Program-made: the position numbers and the translations under genes
Shown here: piece by piece, positions 6,296 to 14,063 of the stretch
How the letters are laid out: every line of letters begins with the position of its first letter
Position numbering within the stretch: the first letter of the stretch is position 1
Assembly (NCBI GenBank): GCA_031555955.1
Contig: JAVBTY010000085.1
Location: 1 to 16,950 of the forward strand
Length of the DNA stretch: 16,950 bases
Direction: 5' to 3'
Origin: Azoarcus sp031555955
GTDB taxonomy: Bacteria; Pseudomonadota; Gammaproteobacteria; Burkholderiales; Rhodocyclaceae
The notes under the pieces: model-generated
Databases searched by the model: none
What the model saw: the letters and a program-made list of their open reading frames with translations, nothing else
What the model was told of the DNA's origin: nothing

Positions 6296-7864
6296 ATGGC
6301 GCTGCCGCGGATTTTTGTTTCTATCGCCTGCTACCGGGACGCCGAGTGCCCCCATACCCTCGCCAGCCTGTTTTCCCTGGCGCTTCATCCTGAACGGGTT
6401 TTCGCCGGGGTGCTGTGGCAGCTTGTTCCCGGCGACGATGATGACTGTGCCGCCATTCCCGCCTCCGTGCCTGCCGCGCAGGTCAGGGGGGGCACGGTTC
6501 ATGCGAACGAAAGCAGGGGCGCCTGCTGGGCGCGTCACCAGATTCTTGCCGGGCTGTATCAGGGCGAAGAGTTTGTGCTGCAGATCGATAGCCACATGCG
6601 TTTTTCTCCGGGCTGGGATGTGCGTTTCATCGAAATGCTGCAAAGCTGTCCGTCACCGCGGGCCGTGCTGAGTTCCTATCCCGTTCCCTATACGCCGCCC
6701 GACCAGCTGGATCATCCCCGCATTCCCGTCCAGGTAGCGAAGCAGTTCGATAACCAGGGCGTGCTGATGCTGCATTCCCGCGTGCTGCCCTATGACATGC
6801 GCCCCCGGATCCCGCAGCCTTCCGCATTTATTGGCGCGGGCTGCCTGTTTGCGCCGGGGCAGGCGCTGGCCGAGGTTCCCTACGACCCATGGCTCTATTT
6901 CCATGGTGAGGAAATCACCATGGCGGCGCGGTTGTGGACGCATGGCTGGGATCTGTTTACGCCTAACGACGTGCTGCTCTATCACGATTACCGCAACACG
7001 GCCCGCCCCCGGCACTGGAGTGACAACCGCGACTGGCCGGCGATGAATGCGCGCGCGGCCGTGCGGTTGCGCTGCCTGCTGGCCCGTGAACCGGCGGCGG
7101 ACCCGCTTGCAGTACAGGACATCGAACATTACGGGCTGGGGATGGCCAGAACGCTGGAGGAGTATGAGGCCTACGCCGATCTGGATTTTCGCCGGAGGCT
7201 GATCGGGCCGCGCGCCCGGGACGGGCGTTTCCCGCCCGCGCCGGATGCGGAATCCATGGCCAGGGAGCGGCTGTTTACCGGCATTTTCAATAACGGCGGC
7301 TGGGGCTGCGCGGAAACGCGTAGCGGCCCCGGTTCAACGCTTGAGGCAACCGTGGCGCTGCGCCGGACCCTGCCGGAAATGCTGGCCCGGCTGGAGGTAC
7401 GTAGCCTGCTTGATGCCGGCTGCGGTGATCTGAACTGGATCGAAAGCTGCCTTGCCGGGCTGGATCTGTATCTGGGTATCGACATTTCGCCAGCGGTGAT
7501 TGCCTGGAACACCCGCCTGTACGGACGGCGCAAAGGGGTATTTTTCAATACCGGGGATGTGGTGAGCGACGCCCTGCCTCAGGTTGATGCCATCATATGC
7601 CGCCATGTGCTGACGCATTTGCCGAATCAGGATGCCGAGGCCGCACTGGAAAACATGCGCCGCAGCGGCGCGACCTACCTGCTGGCGACCTGCCACCAGA
7701 ACGCGCCGAACACGGATGTCGAATCCGGGAAATGGCGCGCGCTGGATCTGCGGGTGGAACCGTTCCGCCTGCCCGCGCCGCTGCACGTGATTGAAGATGG
7801 CGCGGGAGTAAGCCTGTGTGTGTGGGATATGCGGGCCTGGCGGGAAATACTCTCAAAGCAATAG
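6296..7864 (+). CDS. GlcNAc-transferase-like glycosyltransferase fused to a SAM methyltransferase
   Basis: This gene encodes 522 residues and is apparently cytoplasmic, with no signal peptide or membrane segment. Residues 4-245 match the Skp1-type GlcNAc transferase family (Pfam name 'GlcNAc'): IFVSIACYRDAECPHTL at the start, RGACWARHQI at 74-83, a D-S-H metal-site-like motif at 98-100 (QIDSHMRF), and HGEE at 203-206. Residues about 325-515 are a class I methyltransferase: WGCAETRSGPGSTLEATVALR leads into motif I LLDAGCGDLNW (371-381), and LGIDIS follows at 393-398. Predicted reaction: transfer of a sugar from a nucleotide sugar, plus S-adenosylmethionine-dependent methylation of the same or a related acceptor. 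The acceptor is unknown. Its position between the adhesins and lapD suggests it could modify the adhesin or a surface glycan, but that is inference. The Shine-Dalgarno is weak, and the start was chosen because it gives the family's usual N-terminus. Confidence 0.85.
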   Translation: MALPRIFVSIACYRDAECPHTLASLFSLALHPERVFAGVLWQLVPGDDDDCAAIPASVPAAQVRGGTVHANESRGACWARHQILAGLYQGEEFVLQIDSHMRFSPGWDVRFIEMLQSCPSPRAVLSSYPVPYTPPDQLDHPRIPVQVAKQFDNQGVLMLHSRVLPYDMRPRIPQPSAFIGAGCLFAPGQALAEVPYDPWLYFHGEEITMAARLWTHGWDLFTPNDVLLYHDYRNTARPRHWSDNRDWPAMNARAAVRLRCLLAREPAADPLAVQDIEHYGLGMARTLEEYEAYADLDFRRRLIGPRARDGRFPPAPDAESMARERLFTGIFNNGGWGCAETRSGPGSTLEATVALRRTLPEMLARLEVRSLLDAGCGDLNWIESCLAGLDLYLGIDISPAVIAWNTRLYGRRKGVFFNTGDVVSDALPQVDAIICRHVLTHLPNQDAEAALENMRRSGATYLLATCHQNAPNTDVESGKWRALDLRVEPFRLPAPLHVIEDGAGVSLCVWDMRAWREILSKQ

Positions 7865-7888
7865 TAATAACGGACGGAAAAATGGCAG

Positions 7889-7911
7889 ACGGCCGCGCAT
7901 TGCGCGGCCGT
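7889..7911. terminator. Inverted repeat between convergent genes, possible bidirectional terminator
   Basis: A near-perfect GC palindrome (acggccgcgca / tgcgcggccgt) lies in the 78-base gap between the glycosyltransferase and lapD, which converge. The T-rich stretches on either side are interrupted, so termination may be weak. Confidence 0.5.
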
Positions 7912-7942
7912 TCTGTATTGTGCGGCGGTTTTTCGGAGGCGG

Positions 7943-9865
7943 TTAACCCGCCTGCGGTTCCTCCAGCCGGATTCCCGGCCCCGTCATGCCGTCGATGCCG
8001 AGCCCCGGCAGGCAGGCGCGTTCCGCTTCGGTGGTGACGCCTTCGGCCATGATGAGCAGGCCGATGGAGTGCGCGAGGGTGCACAGACCGCGCAGGATGG
8101 CCTGGTTGCCTGCGTCGCTGTCGATGCCGCGGATGATGGCGGCATCGACCTTGACGTAGTCGAGCCCGAATTCGTGCAGTTCGGCGATATGGGCGAAATC
8201 GGCGCCGACGTGCTCGATGCCGAGCCGGCAGCCCAGCGGGCGCAGGGCCACGCACAGGGCGCGGAATTCGGCAACATGGCGCAGCGCGCCGTGCGCGGGC
8301 AGTTCGATCCACAGCTTGCGCGCCTGCGGGAGTGGCGTCTGCTGCAGGATGTCGAGCAGTTCGCTGCGGCATGCGGCGTCGCGCAGTGTTTCCGGCGAGA
8401 GGTTGACGCCGATATCCGCGCCGTCCGCGGCCAGTCTGGCCAGCGCCGCCCGGATTACGGCGAGATCAATGGCGCCGGTCATGTTCTGGCGCGCGGCCCA
8501 GGGCATGAAGTAACCGGCATTGCGCCAGTCGCCATCGAGATAGAGCCGTACCGGCGCTTCGAAATGGAGCACCTGTCCTGCGGCGGAAACCGCCGGATAG
8601 CTGCCAAGCCGGACGCCGTGCCCGGTCAGGGCCTGTTCCAGCGCTTCGCGCCATTGTGTCTGCACCAGCCGCGTAAGCGTGGCGCTGGCGGCGATGTTCT
8701 GCGCCCTTGGGCCGGTCTGCTCCGCCGTGGCCAGCGCGCCGTCCACGCGCGCGAGCAGCGTCGCGCGGGTTTCTCCGGCGCTGTAGGCGCTGACGCCGAC
8801 CGGCAGCGCCAGCGGCGCGCGCTGCGGATCGGCGTCGAGCCAGCCGTGCAGGCGGGCGGTAATGTCAGCGGCCAGGGCGGCGGGGTCTTCCGCGCCCGGG
8901 GCGAGAAAAGCCAGGTCGGTGCCGTTGAGGCGGCCCGCCTGCCACGCGGGCTGTCGGCCGGCAAACGACTGCAGATGCGCCGCGAGGGCGGCAAGCAGGG
9001 AGTCGGCGCCCGCGCGGCCCAGACGGCGGTTGAGTTCGGCGAGATCGCCTGCGCGCGCGATCAGCAGGGCGCCGCCCGCATGTGTATCCTCGCTGGCGAG
9101 CGCGGCGTCGATGCGTTTGAAAAACTGCTCGCGGTTGAACAGCTGCGTGACCGGGTCGAGCTGGGTCTGGCGGCGCAGCTGTTCGAGGCGTGCGGATTCT
9201 TCGGCCATCATCGTCCGGATCCGGTCCGACAGGCCATTCATCGCCCGCACGACGCTGCGGAATTCGAAGGTGGATGGTTCGGGCGTGGTGACGAAGCGGC
9301 GTCCGCCGATTGCTTCCGCCTGGGCGACGACCTGGTCGAGCGGGCGGGTAATGAACTTCAGGATCAGCGTGCCGGCCAGCCCGGTGGTGATGGCGCCGAT
9401 GATGAACCACAGCAGCATCCGTTTCGTGCCGTTCCAGAGCGATTCGTAGGCGTAGCGGCTGTGGCTTTCCAGCGTTAGCGTGCCGAACTGGCGCCAGCCG
9501 TCCTGTACCTGGGCGACGCCCGGGCGCGGATTGATCGGCACCATGCGCATGAACCATTCGGGTACGGCGGGCTGGATGCCGTCATAGTCGCGCGCGGCGA
9601 TCACCGAGCCATCGGGGGCGGCAAGGTGAATGCTGCGGTAATGGCCGGCATCGAACTGGGCGGCAATCTGCAGTTCGACCGTTACGGGGTCTTTCGGCAT
9701 CTGTGAGAGCGACAGCGCCAGCGAGGTGGCGTTGTCCAGGTTTTTCACGTCGAGCTGCTGTTCGAGATAACTCTGCGCCGCCAGTGTGCTGACGATCAGG
9801 CTGCCGCCAAACGACAGGCTTGTGACCAGGGCGATCGCGATCCAGAGCTGTTTTATCAGGGACAT
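7943..9865 (-). CDS. lapD: LapD-type c-di-GMP receptor (degenerate GGDEF-EAL, HAMP)
   Basis: This inner-membrane receptor binds c-di-GMP inside the cell and holds LapG in the periplasm. It has 640 residues from the chosen start, close to the 648 of Pseudomonas LapD. TM1 is at 8-30. The periplasmic domain (about 31-150) has DGWRQFGTLTL with W124, matching the LapG-contacting Trp125 of Pseudomonas. TM2 is at about 150-171, followed by HAMP (ITRPLDQVVAQAEAIG). The GGDEF domain has NGTDL (314-318) instead of GGDEF. The EAL domain has EAP (436-438) instead of EAL, keeping NLS, VKVD and AEGV. Both enzymatic activities are therefore probably lost, as in known LapD. The start at 9865 (MSLIKQLWIAIAL) matches the family. 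An upstream ATG at 9934 would overlap lapG by 14 bases and add 23 polar residues before TM1. It is co-transcribed with lapG. Confidence 0.92.
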   Translation of the reverse strand: MSLIKQLWIAIALVTSLSFGGSLIVSTLAAQSYLEQQLDVKNLDNATSLALSLSQMPKDPVTVELQIAAQFDAGHYRSIHLAAPDGSVIAARDYDGIQPAVPEWFMRMVPINPRPGVAQVQDGWRQFGTLTLESHSRYAYESLWNGTKRMLLWFIIGAITTGLAGTLILKFITRPLDQVVAQAEAIGGRRFVTTPEPSTFEFRSVVRAMNGLSDRIRTMMAEESARLEQLRRQTQLDPVTQLFNREQFFKRIDAALASEDTHAGGALLIARAGDLAELNRRLGRAGADSLLAALAAHLQSFAGRQPAWQAGRLNGTDLAFLAPGAEDPAALAADITARLHGWLDADPQRAPLALPVGVSAYSAGETRATLLARVDGALATAEQTGPRAQNIAASATLTRLVQTQWREALEQALTGHGVRLGSYPAVSAAGQVLHFEAPVRLYLDGDWRNAGYFMPWAARQNMTGAIDLAVIRAALARLAADGADIGVNLSPETLRDAACRSELLDILQQTPLPQARKLWIELPAHGALRHVAEFRALCVALRPLGCRLGIEHVGADFAHIAELHEFGLDYVKVDAAIIRGIDSDAGNQAILRGLCTLAHSIGLLIMAEGVTTEAERACLPGLGIDGMTGPGIRLEEPQAG

Positions 9866-9920
9866 GAGGGTCTGGTTCCGGGAGAAATGAAGTTGCGGCG
9901 GGCGGTGGGGCTGGGTGGCG

Positions 9921-10640
9921 TCATTGCAGGCCATCCCTGCGCATGCGGTCGATCACGTCGCGCCAGCGCGAAAGGCGTGTGGTCGGATCGGCGGAAGACG
10001 TTTGTGAACCGCCAGCCCACAGTCCTTCCATGTTGAAACTGAATACGGGGAAAAGATCGGAGCGCCGCGCGGCAGGGCGGATTTCGCCGACCAGATTGTC
10101 CAGAACAAAGGGTTCGGACGTGGGCGTTTCAAAATACCCCAGAACCATGTGCGCCTGCGTAACCTGGCTGCCCGGCCCCCCGATCTGGGCGCGGACGTAA
10201 ATCAGGCGCAGCCTGTCGCCGGGAATGCCGAGCAGGCGCAGGGTCATGTATTTCGCAATGGCGAAATCCTCGCAGTCGCCCGCGCCTTTTCCCATGGTTT
10301 CGAGCGGTGTCGCCCAGTAATCGGCCTGTCCCCAGGTGATGCTGTCATCCTCGAACAGAAGGCGGCGGTTAAAGAAATCATTGACCAGGACGAGCTTTTC
10401 ACGGCCATCTGTCTGCTGCGCCTCGTTCATCATCCGCCGCCAGCCTGCGACCAGTTCCCCGGCTTTTGCCCCGTAGCGCTCCTGCGCCAGGCGTTGCACA
10501 CGGTCCAGATCGGGGGCTGCAGCGGCAAAACAGATGAACAGCGCTACCGCCGCCGCCCACACCGCCCGCAGCATGCGCGCGGACCGGCCGCTCCATGGCT
10601 GGGTATGGCGGGGCCGGCGCCGGATGCGGGTAATGGGCAT
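9921..10640 (-). CDS. lapG: LapG-type periplasmic cysteine protease
   Basis: This calcium-dependent transglutaminase-like cysteine protease cuts the retention module of LapA-type adhesins. It has 239 residues. A basic n-region and hydrophobic stretch (MLRAVWAAAVALFICFAAAA, 23-42) give a signal peptide. The catalytic triad is visible as C123 in GDCEDFAIAK, H164 in AHMVLGY and D181 in LDNLVGEI. The acidic residues flanking the Cys (D122, E124, D125) match the calcium site described for LapG proteins. The start could instead be Met23 (10574), which would give a shorter n-region. Neither has a good Shine-Dalgarno. The gene is first in the lapG-lapD operon, reading away from the TolC-like gene. 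Its substrate is very probably the PAAG site in the adhesin at 3453-5792. Confidence 0.93.
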   Translation of the reverse strand: MPITRIRRRPRHTQPWSGRSARMLRAVWAAAVALFICFAAAAPDLDRVQRLAQERYGAKAGELVAGWRRMMNEAQQTDGREKLVLVNDFFNRRLLFEDDSITWGQADYWATPLETMGKGAGDCEDFAIAKYMTLRLLGIPGDRLRLIYVRAQIGGPGSQVTQAHMVLGYFETPTSEPFVLDNLVGEIRPAARRSDLFPVFSFNMEGLWAGGSQTSSADPTTRLSRWRDVIDRMRRDGLQ

Positions 10641-11230
10641 GAGGGAACAGAAAACCGTAATGGCGGCATTATCGACGATTATTAATGCCCGCAGGAGGCA
10701 GGCAGCAGTGCGGCGCCTCTTTTGCTGGAATAGTGGAAGTAAGCCGCCAAATATTTCACAAAAAAGGGCAGGATTTTGCGTCGGAAATTTTTACATGACC
10801 GCTGTTTAAATCGGGCGTATTCCCTGCGTGATGGCGCACCCAGCGTGAAAAATGAGCGTCATTAGGCTGTTTGTGAAATTGTTCCATAGCCTGGTTTAAA
10901 GAATCATCTAGTCTGGATCCGGACCGGAAAATGAGCTGTTTGCCGGGTGAATTTCCCGGAAATGGCGGGGCTGAAGACCATATTGTCAGGCTTATCCCGG
11001 GGGTTTTTATTGCAAAAACGCCTTGAGAATATTGGATGTGCCGGATTGGGGTTCGTCGAATAATTTTACATAAGCATGGGTTTTCAAAGGACTTAATGAC
11101 GGATGGGATAATAATTAAACCCTGATCGGGGTGTTATGATCCGGAGCGATAGGTTTTTATTGGTCGCCCTTTGGGGCGTATGTCTGAAAATAGCGCGTTT
11201 CGTGTTCTGTTTTGGCTGTAAAGAAAAATC
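10641..11230. promoter_or_regulatory. AT-richer divergent promoter region between lapG and the TolC-like gene
   Basis: About 590 bases without a credible gene, clearly richer in A and T than its surroundings, especially 10730-11160. It must hold the promoters for lapG-lapD (leftward) and for the channel gene (rightward). A possible -10 for the channel gene is GATAAT at 11107-11112, but no good -35 lies at the usual distance. Small imperfect hairpins occur at 10941-10958 (ccggg/cccgg) and at about 11164-11177 (cgccc/ggggcg). No assignable c-di-GMP riboswitch or FleQ-type box was recognised. Confidence 0.5.
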
Positions 11231-11236
11231 AAGGAG
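11231..11236 (+). promoter_or_regulatory. Shine-Dalgarno of the TolC/LapE-like gene
   Basis: AAGGAG lies 5 bases before ATG 11242. It decides against the upstream in-frame TTG at 11212, which would place charged residues ahead of the signal peptide. Confidence 0.85.
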
Positions 11237-11241
11237 TTCTC

Positions 11242-12687
11242 ATGAAAGCTATCCGTTTGTCGATCGCCCTCGCTTCTCTCGGGCTGCTGTCGGGCGTTGC
11301 CACGGCGGCCGCGCCGGAGCCGTTGCGTGATGCCGCCCGCAAGGCCGTAGTCGCCAATCCGGAGGTACAGGCGCGCTGGCATGCCTTCCGTGCCGCGGAT
11401 GCTGAGCGTGATGTGGCGCGCGGCGGCTATTTCCCGCAGCTTGACCTGACCGCGAGCGCGGGGCGCGAAAGGCGTGACCGTCCGAACCTGAGCGCGGACA
11501 CGTTCAACCATACCAACGCCATGCTGACGCTGAACCAGATGGTGTACGACGGGTTTTTCACCTATAACGAGGTGGCCCGTCTTGGCTACGCCAAGCTTGC
11601 GCGTTATTACGAACTGCTCGACGCGGCGGAAGTTACCGCTTCCGAAGCGGTCCGGGCATACAGCGACGTGCTGCGCTATCGCGAGCGGGTGGCGCTGGCA
11701 AAGGCCAATTACGTCGAACACAAGCGCATCTACGACCAGATTGCCGACCGCGCGGGCGCGGGCGTGGGGCGCCGGGTCGATCTTGAGCAGGCGTTTGGCC
11801 GTCTCGCCCTGGCGGAGTCGAACCTGCTGACCGAAACCGCGAACCTGCACGATGTCAGCGCGCGCTACCAGCGCGTTACCGGCGATGTCCCGGCCGAGGG
11901 CCTGCCGTCGTTTGGCGACCGTTCCGTTTTTGCAGGCATCCCGGCCACGGCGAAGGATGCCCTGCGCGAGGCGTTCAATACCAATCCGGCGCTCAATGCG
12001 GCAGTGGAAAATGTGCGCGCCAGCCAGTCGGAAGTGGATGTCCGGCGGGCTGCGTACCATCCGCGCGTGTTCTTCCGCGCCAGCCAGGCGGTGGACCACA
12101 ATCTCGACGGCATCGACGGCCATTCGCGCGACACCGTGGCGGGATTCGTCATGAGCTACAACCTGTTCCGCGGCGGTTCGGATCAGGCCCGTATCGGCCA
12201 GGCGGCGGAAGCGCTCAACCAGGCGAAAGACCTGCGCGAAAAGTCCTGCCGGGATCTGCGCCAGACCCTGTCGATCGCCTACAACGACATCCGCCAGCTC
12301 GAAGAACAGCTGCGCTATCTGGACCAGCACCAGCTGGCTGTCGCGAAGGCGCGTGAGGCCTATCACCGCCAGTTCGACATCGGCCAGCGCACCCTGCTCG
12401 ACCTCCTGGATACTGAAAACGAGTACTTCCAGGCGCGTCTTGCCTATGTGGATGCGGCATACAACCAGATCGTCGCGCAGTCGCGCACGCTTTCCAGTGT
12501 CGGTCGTCTCATGCCGGCGCTCAACATTGCGCGTGAAGATCTGCCGACGGCGGCTGATGCCGGGCAGGATCGCACCAGCATCGATCCGGATACCATCTGC
12601 CCGCCCGATGTGACGCCGATGCTGCATGTCGACAAGGAAGCCCTGCTGGCCGAAGCGTTGCGCGAAGGGGGCTACAGGAAGAAGTAA
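11242..12687 (+). CDS. TolC-family outer-membrane channel (LapE-like)
   Basis: This is the outer-membrane component of a type I secretion system, 481 residues. The signal peptide MKAIRLSIALASLGLLSGVATAAA is followed by PEPLRDAARKAVVANPEVQAR, the first TolC helical repeat. YFPQLDLTASAGRE and LTLNQMVYDGFFT follow. The second repeat starts about TNPALNAAVENVRASQSEVDVRRAAYHPRVFF, with YNLFRGGSDQARI and then FDIGQRTLLDLLDTENEYFQARLAYVDAAYN near the end. All are classic TolC/LapE blocks. By context it is the LapE partner of the adhesins, serving both as export channel and as the pore in which the retention module anchors. The inner-membrane ABC transporter (LapB) and adaptor (LapC) are not beside it, because a strong terminator follows. 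Use as a general TolC is possible. Confidence 0.92.
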   Translation: MKAIRLSIALASLGLLSGVATAAAPEPLRDAARKAVVANPEVQARWHAFRAADAERDVARGGYFPQLDLTASAGRERRDRPNLSADTFNHTNAMLTLNQMVYDGFFTYNEVARLGYAKLARYYELLDAAEVTASEAVRAYSDVLRYRERVALAKANYVEHKRIYDQIADRAGAGVGRRVDLEQAFGRLALAESNLLTETANLHDVSARYQRVTGDVPAEGLPSFGDRSVFAGIPATAKDALREAFNTNPALNAAVENVRASQSEVDVRRAAYHPRVFFRASQAVDHNLDGIDGHSRDTVAGFVMSYNLFRGGSDQARIGQAAEALNQAKDLREKSCRDLRQTLSIAYNDIRQLEEQLRYLDQHQLAVAKAREAYHRQFDIGQRTLLDLLDTENEYFQARLAYVDAAYNQIVAQSRTLSSVGRLMPALNIAREDLPTAADAGQDRTSIDPDTICPPDVTPMLHVDKEALLAEALREGGYRKK

Positions 12688-12741
12688 CGGCGCGCGGGCT
12701 GCTGCCCCGGGCGGAAGCCCGCAGGCAGGCCACTCACCGGC

Positions 12742-12779
12742 CGCCAGGCTTTTCTTCGGGAAAGCCTGGCGTTTTTTTT
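12742..12779 (+). terminator. Strong Rho-independent terminator after the TolC-like gene
   Basis: A perfect 11-bp stem (12742-12752 with 12761-12771) has an 8-base loop and is followed by eight T. It shows that the channel gene is not co-transcribed with the exosortase operon. Confidence 0.96.
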
Positions 12780-12805
12780 GGGGATTTCCGCATATCCGGA
12801 GGAAA

Positions 12806-12850
12806 ATGCCGGAACCAGAGCCCCCGCAGGAAGAGGGCTTCCTGTCATGA
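12806..12850 (+). other. Possible 14-codon leader ORF with internal hairpin upstream of xrtH
   Basis: ATG at 12806 follows a strong ggaggaaa and encodes MPEPEPPQEEGFLS before TGA at 12848. A perfect 7-bp stem (caggaag 12827-12833 with cttcctg 12838-12844, loop aggg) lies inside it. It sits about 70 bases before xrtH. It may be a chance ORF or a leader involved in control; there is no T run, so it is not an attenuator by itself. Confidence 0.3.
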
Positions 12851-12916
12851 ACAACGGCTTTGATACTGGCCGCATCGGCTTCGCTTCCGGAGCAAGCCCG
12901 CGGAAAGCGGATCTGA

Positions 12917-13441
12917 ATGAACCCTGCTGCCCCACGGACGGAAAAAACATGGCCCCGGCTGCTGTGTTTTTTTCTTGTCCTGATCGTGCTGTTTGCCGCT
13001 GAGCTGACCCATTGGGGACAGACGTTTTTTGTGCGCCCATTTACTGCCGGACTGGCGGGCGTCAGCGGCGGGCTGCTGGTGCTCGTTGATCCGTCGGTAA
13101 CGGTTACAGGCAATGTGATTCAAAACACCGTCAGCGGCGCTGGCGTTTCGATCGAGCCGGGCTGCAACGGCGTGGAGGCGATGATCATGCTGACTGCGGC
13201 CATGCTCGCCTTCCCCGCGCCGTGGTTATACCGGCTCATCGGCCTGGCGCTGGGGTTTGCCGCCGTGCAGGGGCTCAACCTGCTGCGCATCGTGAGTCTG
13301 TTCTACCTGCTGCAATGGAATCCCGTCTGGTTCGAATGGGCGCACCTGTATCTGTGGCAGGCGCTCATCATGCTCGACGTGCTGGTGGTTTTCCTGATCT
13401 GGCTGCGGCGGCTGCCGGCCGTGGACGTTCCGCATGGCTGA
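12917..13441 (+). CDS. xrtH: Exosortase H
   Basis: This multi-pass inner-membrane transpeptidase-like sorting enzyme has 174 residues. The catalytic set is visible: C83 in PGCNGVEAMIML, R124 in GLNLLRIVSLFY and H143 in WAHLYLWQ. The short length and the phrase GCNGVEAM fit exosortase H, whose substrates carry a C-terminal IPTLxxWG tail. Hydrophobic segments lie at about 13-32, 88-103, 105-120, 122-133 and 145-163. No IPTLxxWG protein is encoded in the window, so its substrates lie elsewhere. Neither adhesin ends in such a tail. It is first in a three-gene overlapping operon. Confidence 0.92.
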   Translation: MNPAAPRTEKTWPRLLCFFLVLIVLFAAELTHWGQTFFVRPFTAGLAGVSGGLLVLVDPSVTVTGNVIQNTVSGAGVSIEPGCNGVEAMIMLTAAMLAFPAPWLYRLIGLALGFAAVQGLNLLRIVSLFYLLQWNPVWFEWAHLYLWQALIMLDVLVVFLIWLRRLPAVDVPHG

Positions 13442-14063
13442 GCGTATCGGCCCCGGCGGTTTCCTTCTTCGCGCCGTGCTGTGGCTCGTTCCGGCATTCG
13501 CACTCTGGGCCGCCTGCGGGCCGTGGCTGGCGGCGGGACTGGCGGCTCCGCTGGAATGGCTGCTCAAGGCCACCTGGCCGGTGATTTTCCGTGCGGTGGA
13601 AAGCAGCGGACATGATCTGGACATCGTCACCCACCTTGGCGCGGGCATGCTGCCTAGCGCGCGCCCGGGGCCGGGCGGCGCGGGTGAAATCGTACTTTCC
13701 GTCGATGCGCTCAAGTACAGCTATGGACTGCCCCTGCTGTTGGGGCTTTGCCTCGCCGTGCCGGAACCGTTGCTGCATCGTCTGCGGCGCTTTGCCATTG
13801 GCGCGCCGGTTCTTCTCCCGGTGGTGCTATGGGGAATCTATTGGGAAGCGTTGACGCTGCTCCTGTTCCGCCTTGGCGATGCGGTGAGCGCGGCCGTGGC
13901 CGCCGGGGCGGTGATGCAGAATTTCGCCGTACTGGCGTACCAGCTTGGCTTCCTGATTTTTCCGCCGGTTTCGGCGGCGCTGGTCTGGGGGTGGCGCAAT
14001 GCGGACTTTCTGCGCGGACAGATGGCGGCGCAGCGCGGATCCGTTGTGGAGGAAAACCATTGA
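13434..14063 (+). CDS. Exosortase H-associated membrane protein
   Basis: This protein has 209 residues. The start overlaps the end of xrtH by 8 bases, indicating translational coupling. Hydrophobic segments lie at about 10-33, 98-115, 121-146 and 163-187. Between the first two is a polar segment (about 52-95, VESSGHDLDIVTHLGAG and EIVLSVDALKYSYG) likely to face the periplasm. Proteins of this pattern are regular neighbours of exosortase H; their role is unknown, presumably a partner in substrate processing. The assignment rests on position and topology more than on catalytic motifs. Confidence 0.8.
   Translation: MAERIGPGGFLLRAVLWLVPAFALWAACGPWLAAGLAAPLEWLLKATWPVIFRAVESSGHDLDIVTHLGAGMLPSARPGPGGAGEIVLSVDALKYSYGLPLLLGLCLAVPEPLLHRLRRFAIGAPVLLPVVLWGIYWEALTLLLFRLGDAVSAAVAAGAVMQNFAVLAYQLGFLIFPPVSAALVWGWRNADFLRGQMAAQRGSVVEENH
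14048..14053 (+). promoter_or_regulatory. Shine-Dalgarno supporting a TTG start
   Basis: GGAGGA lies 6 bases before TTG 14060, inside the end of the preceding gene. The TTG overlaps that gene's TGA, a coupled stop-start arrangement. Longer in-frame extensions to 13748 would run through the upstream gene and are implausible. Confidence 0.8.

Noticed and set aside
8069..9478. Long plus-strand frame opposite lapD
   Set aside because: No domain or Shine-Dalgarno is seen, and the lapD frame explains the region fully with family motifs.
12847..13002. Small ORF starting MNNGFDTGRIGF upstream of and overlapping xrtH
   Set aside because: It overlaps xrtH in another frame and shows no family features.
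11134..13113. Long minus-strand frame opposite the TolC-like gene
   Set aside because: It runs through the strong terminator and the AT-rich leader and has no recognisable protein. It is a shadow of the channel gene.
13748..14059. Longer start for the methyltransferase, within the exosortase-associated gene
   Set aside because: It would overlap more than 300 bases of a well-supported membrane protein. The TTG at 14060 has a strong Shine-Dalgarno and coupling to the upstream stop.
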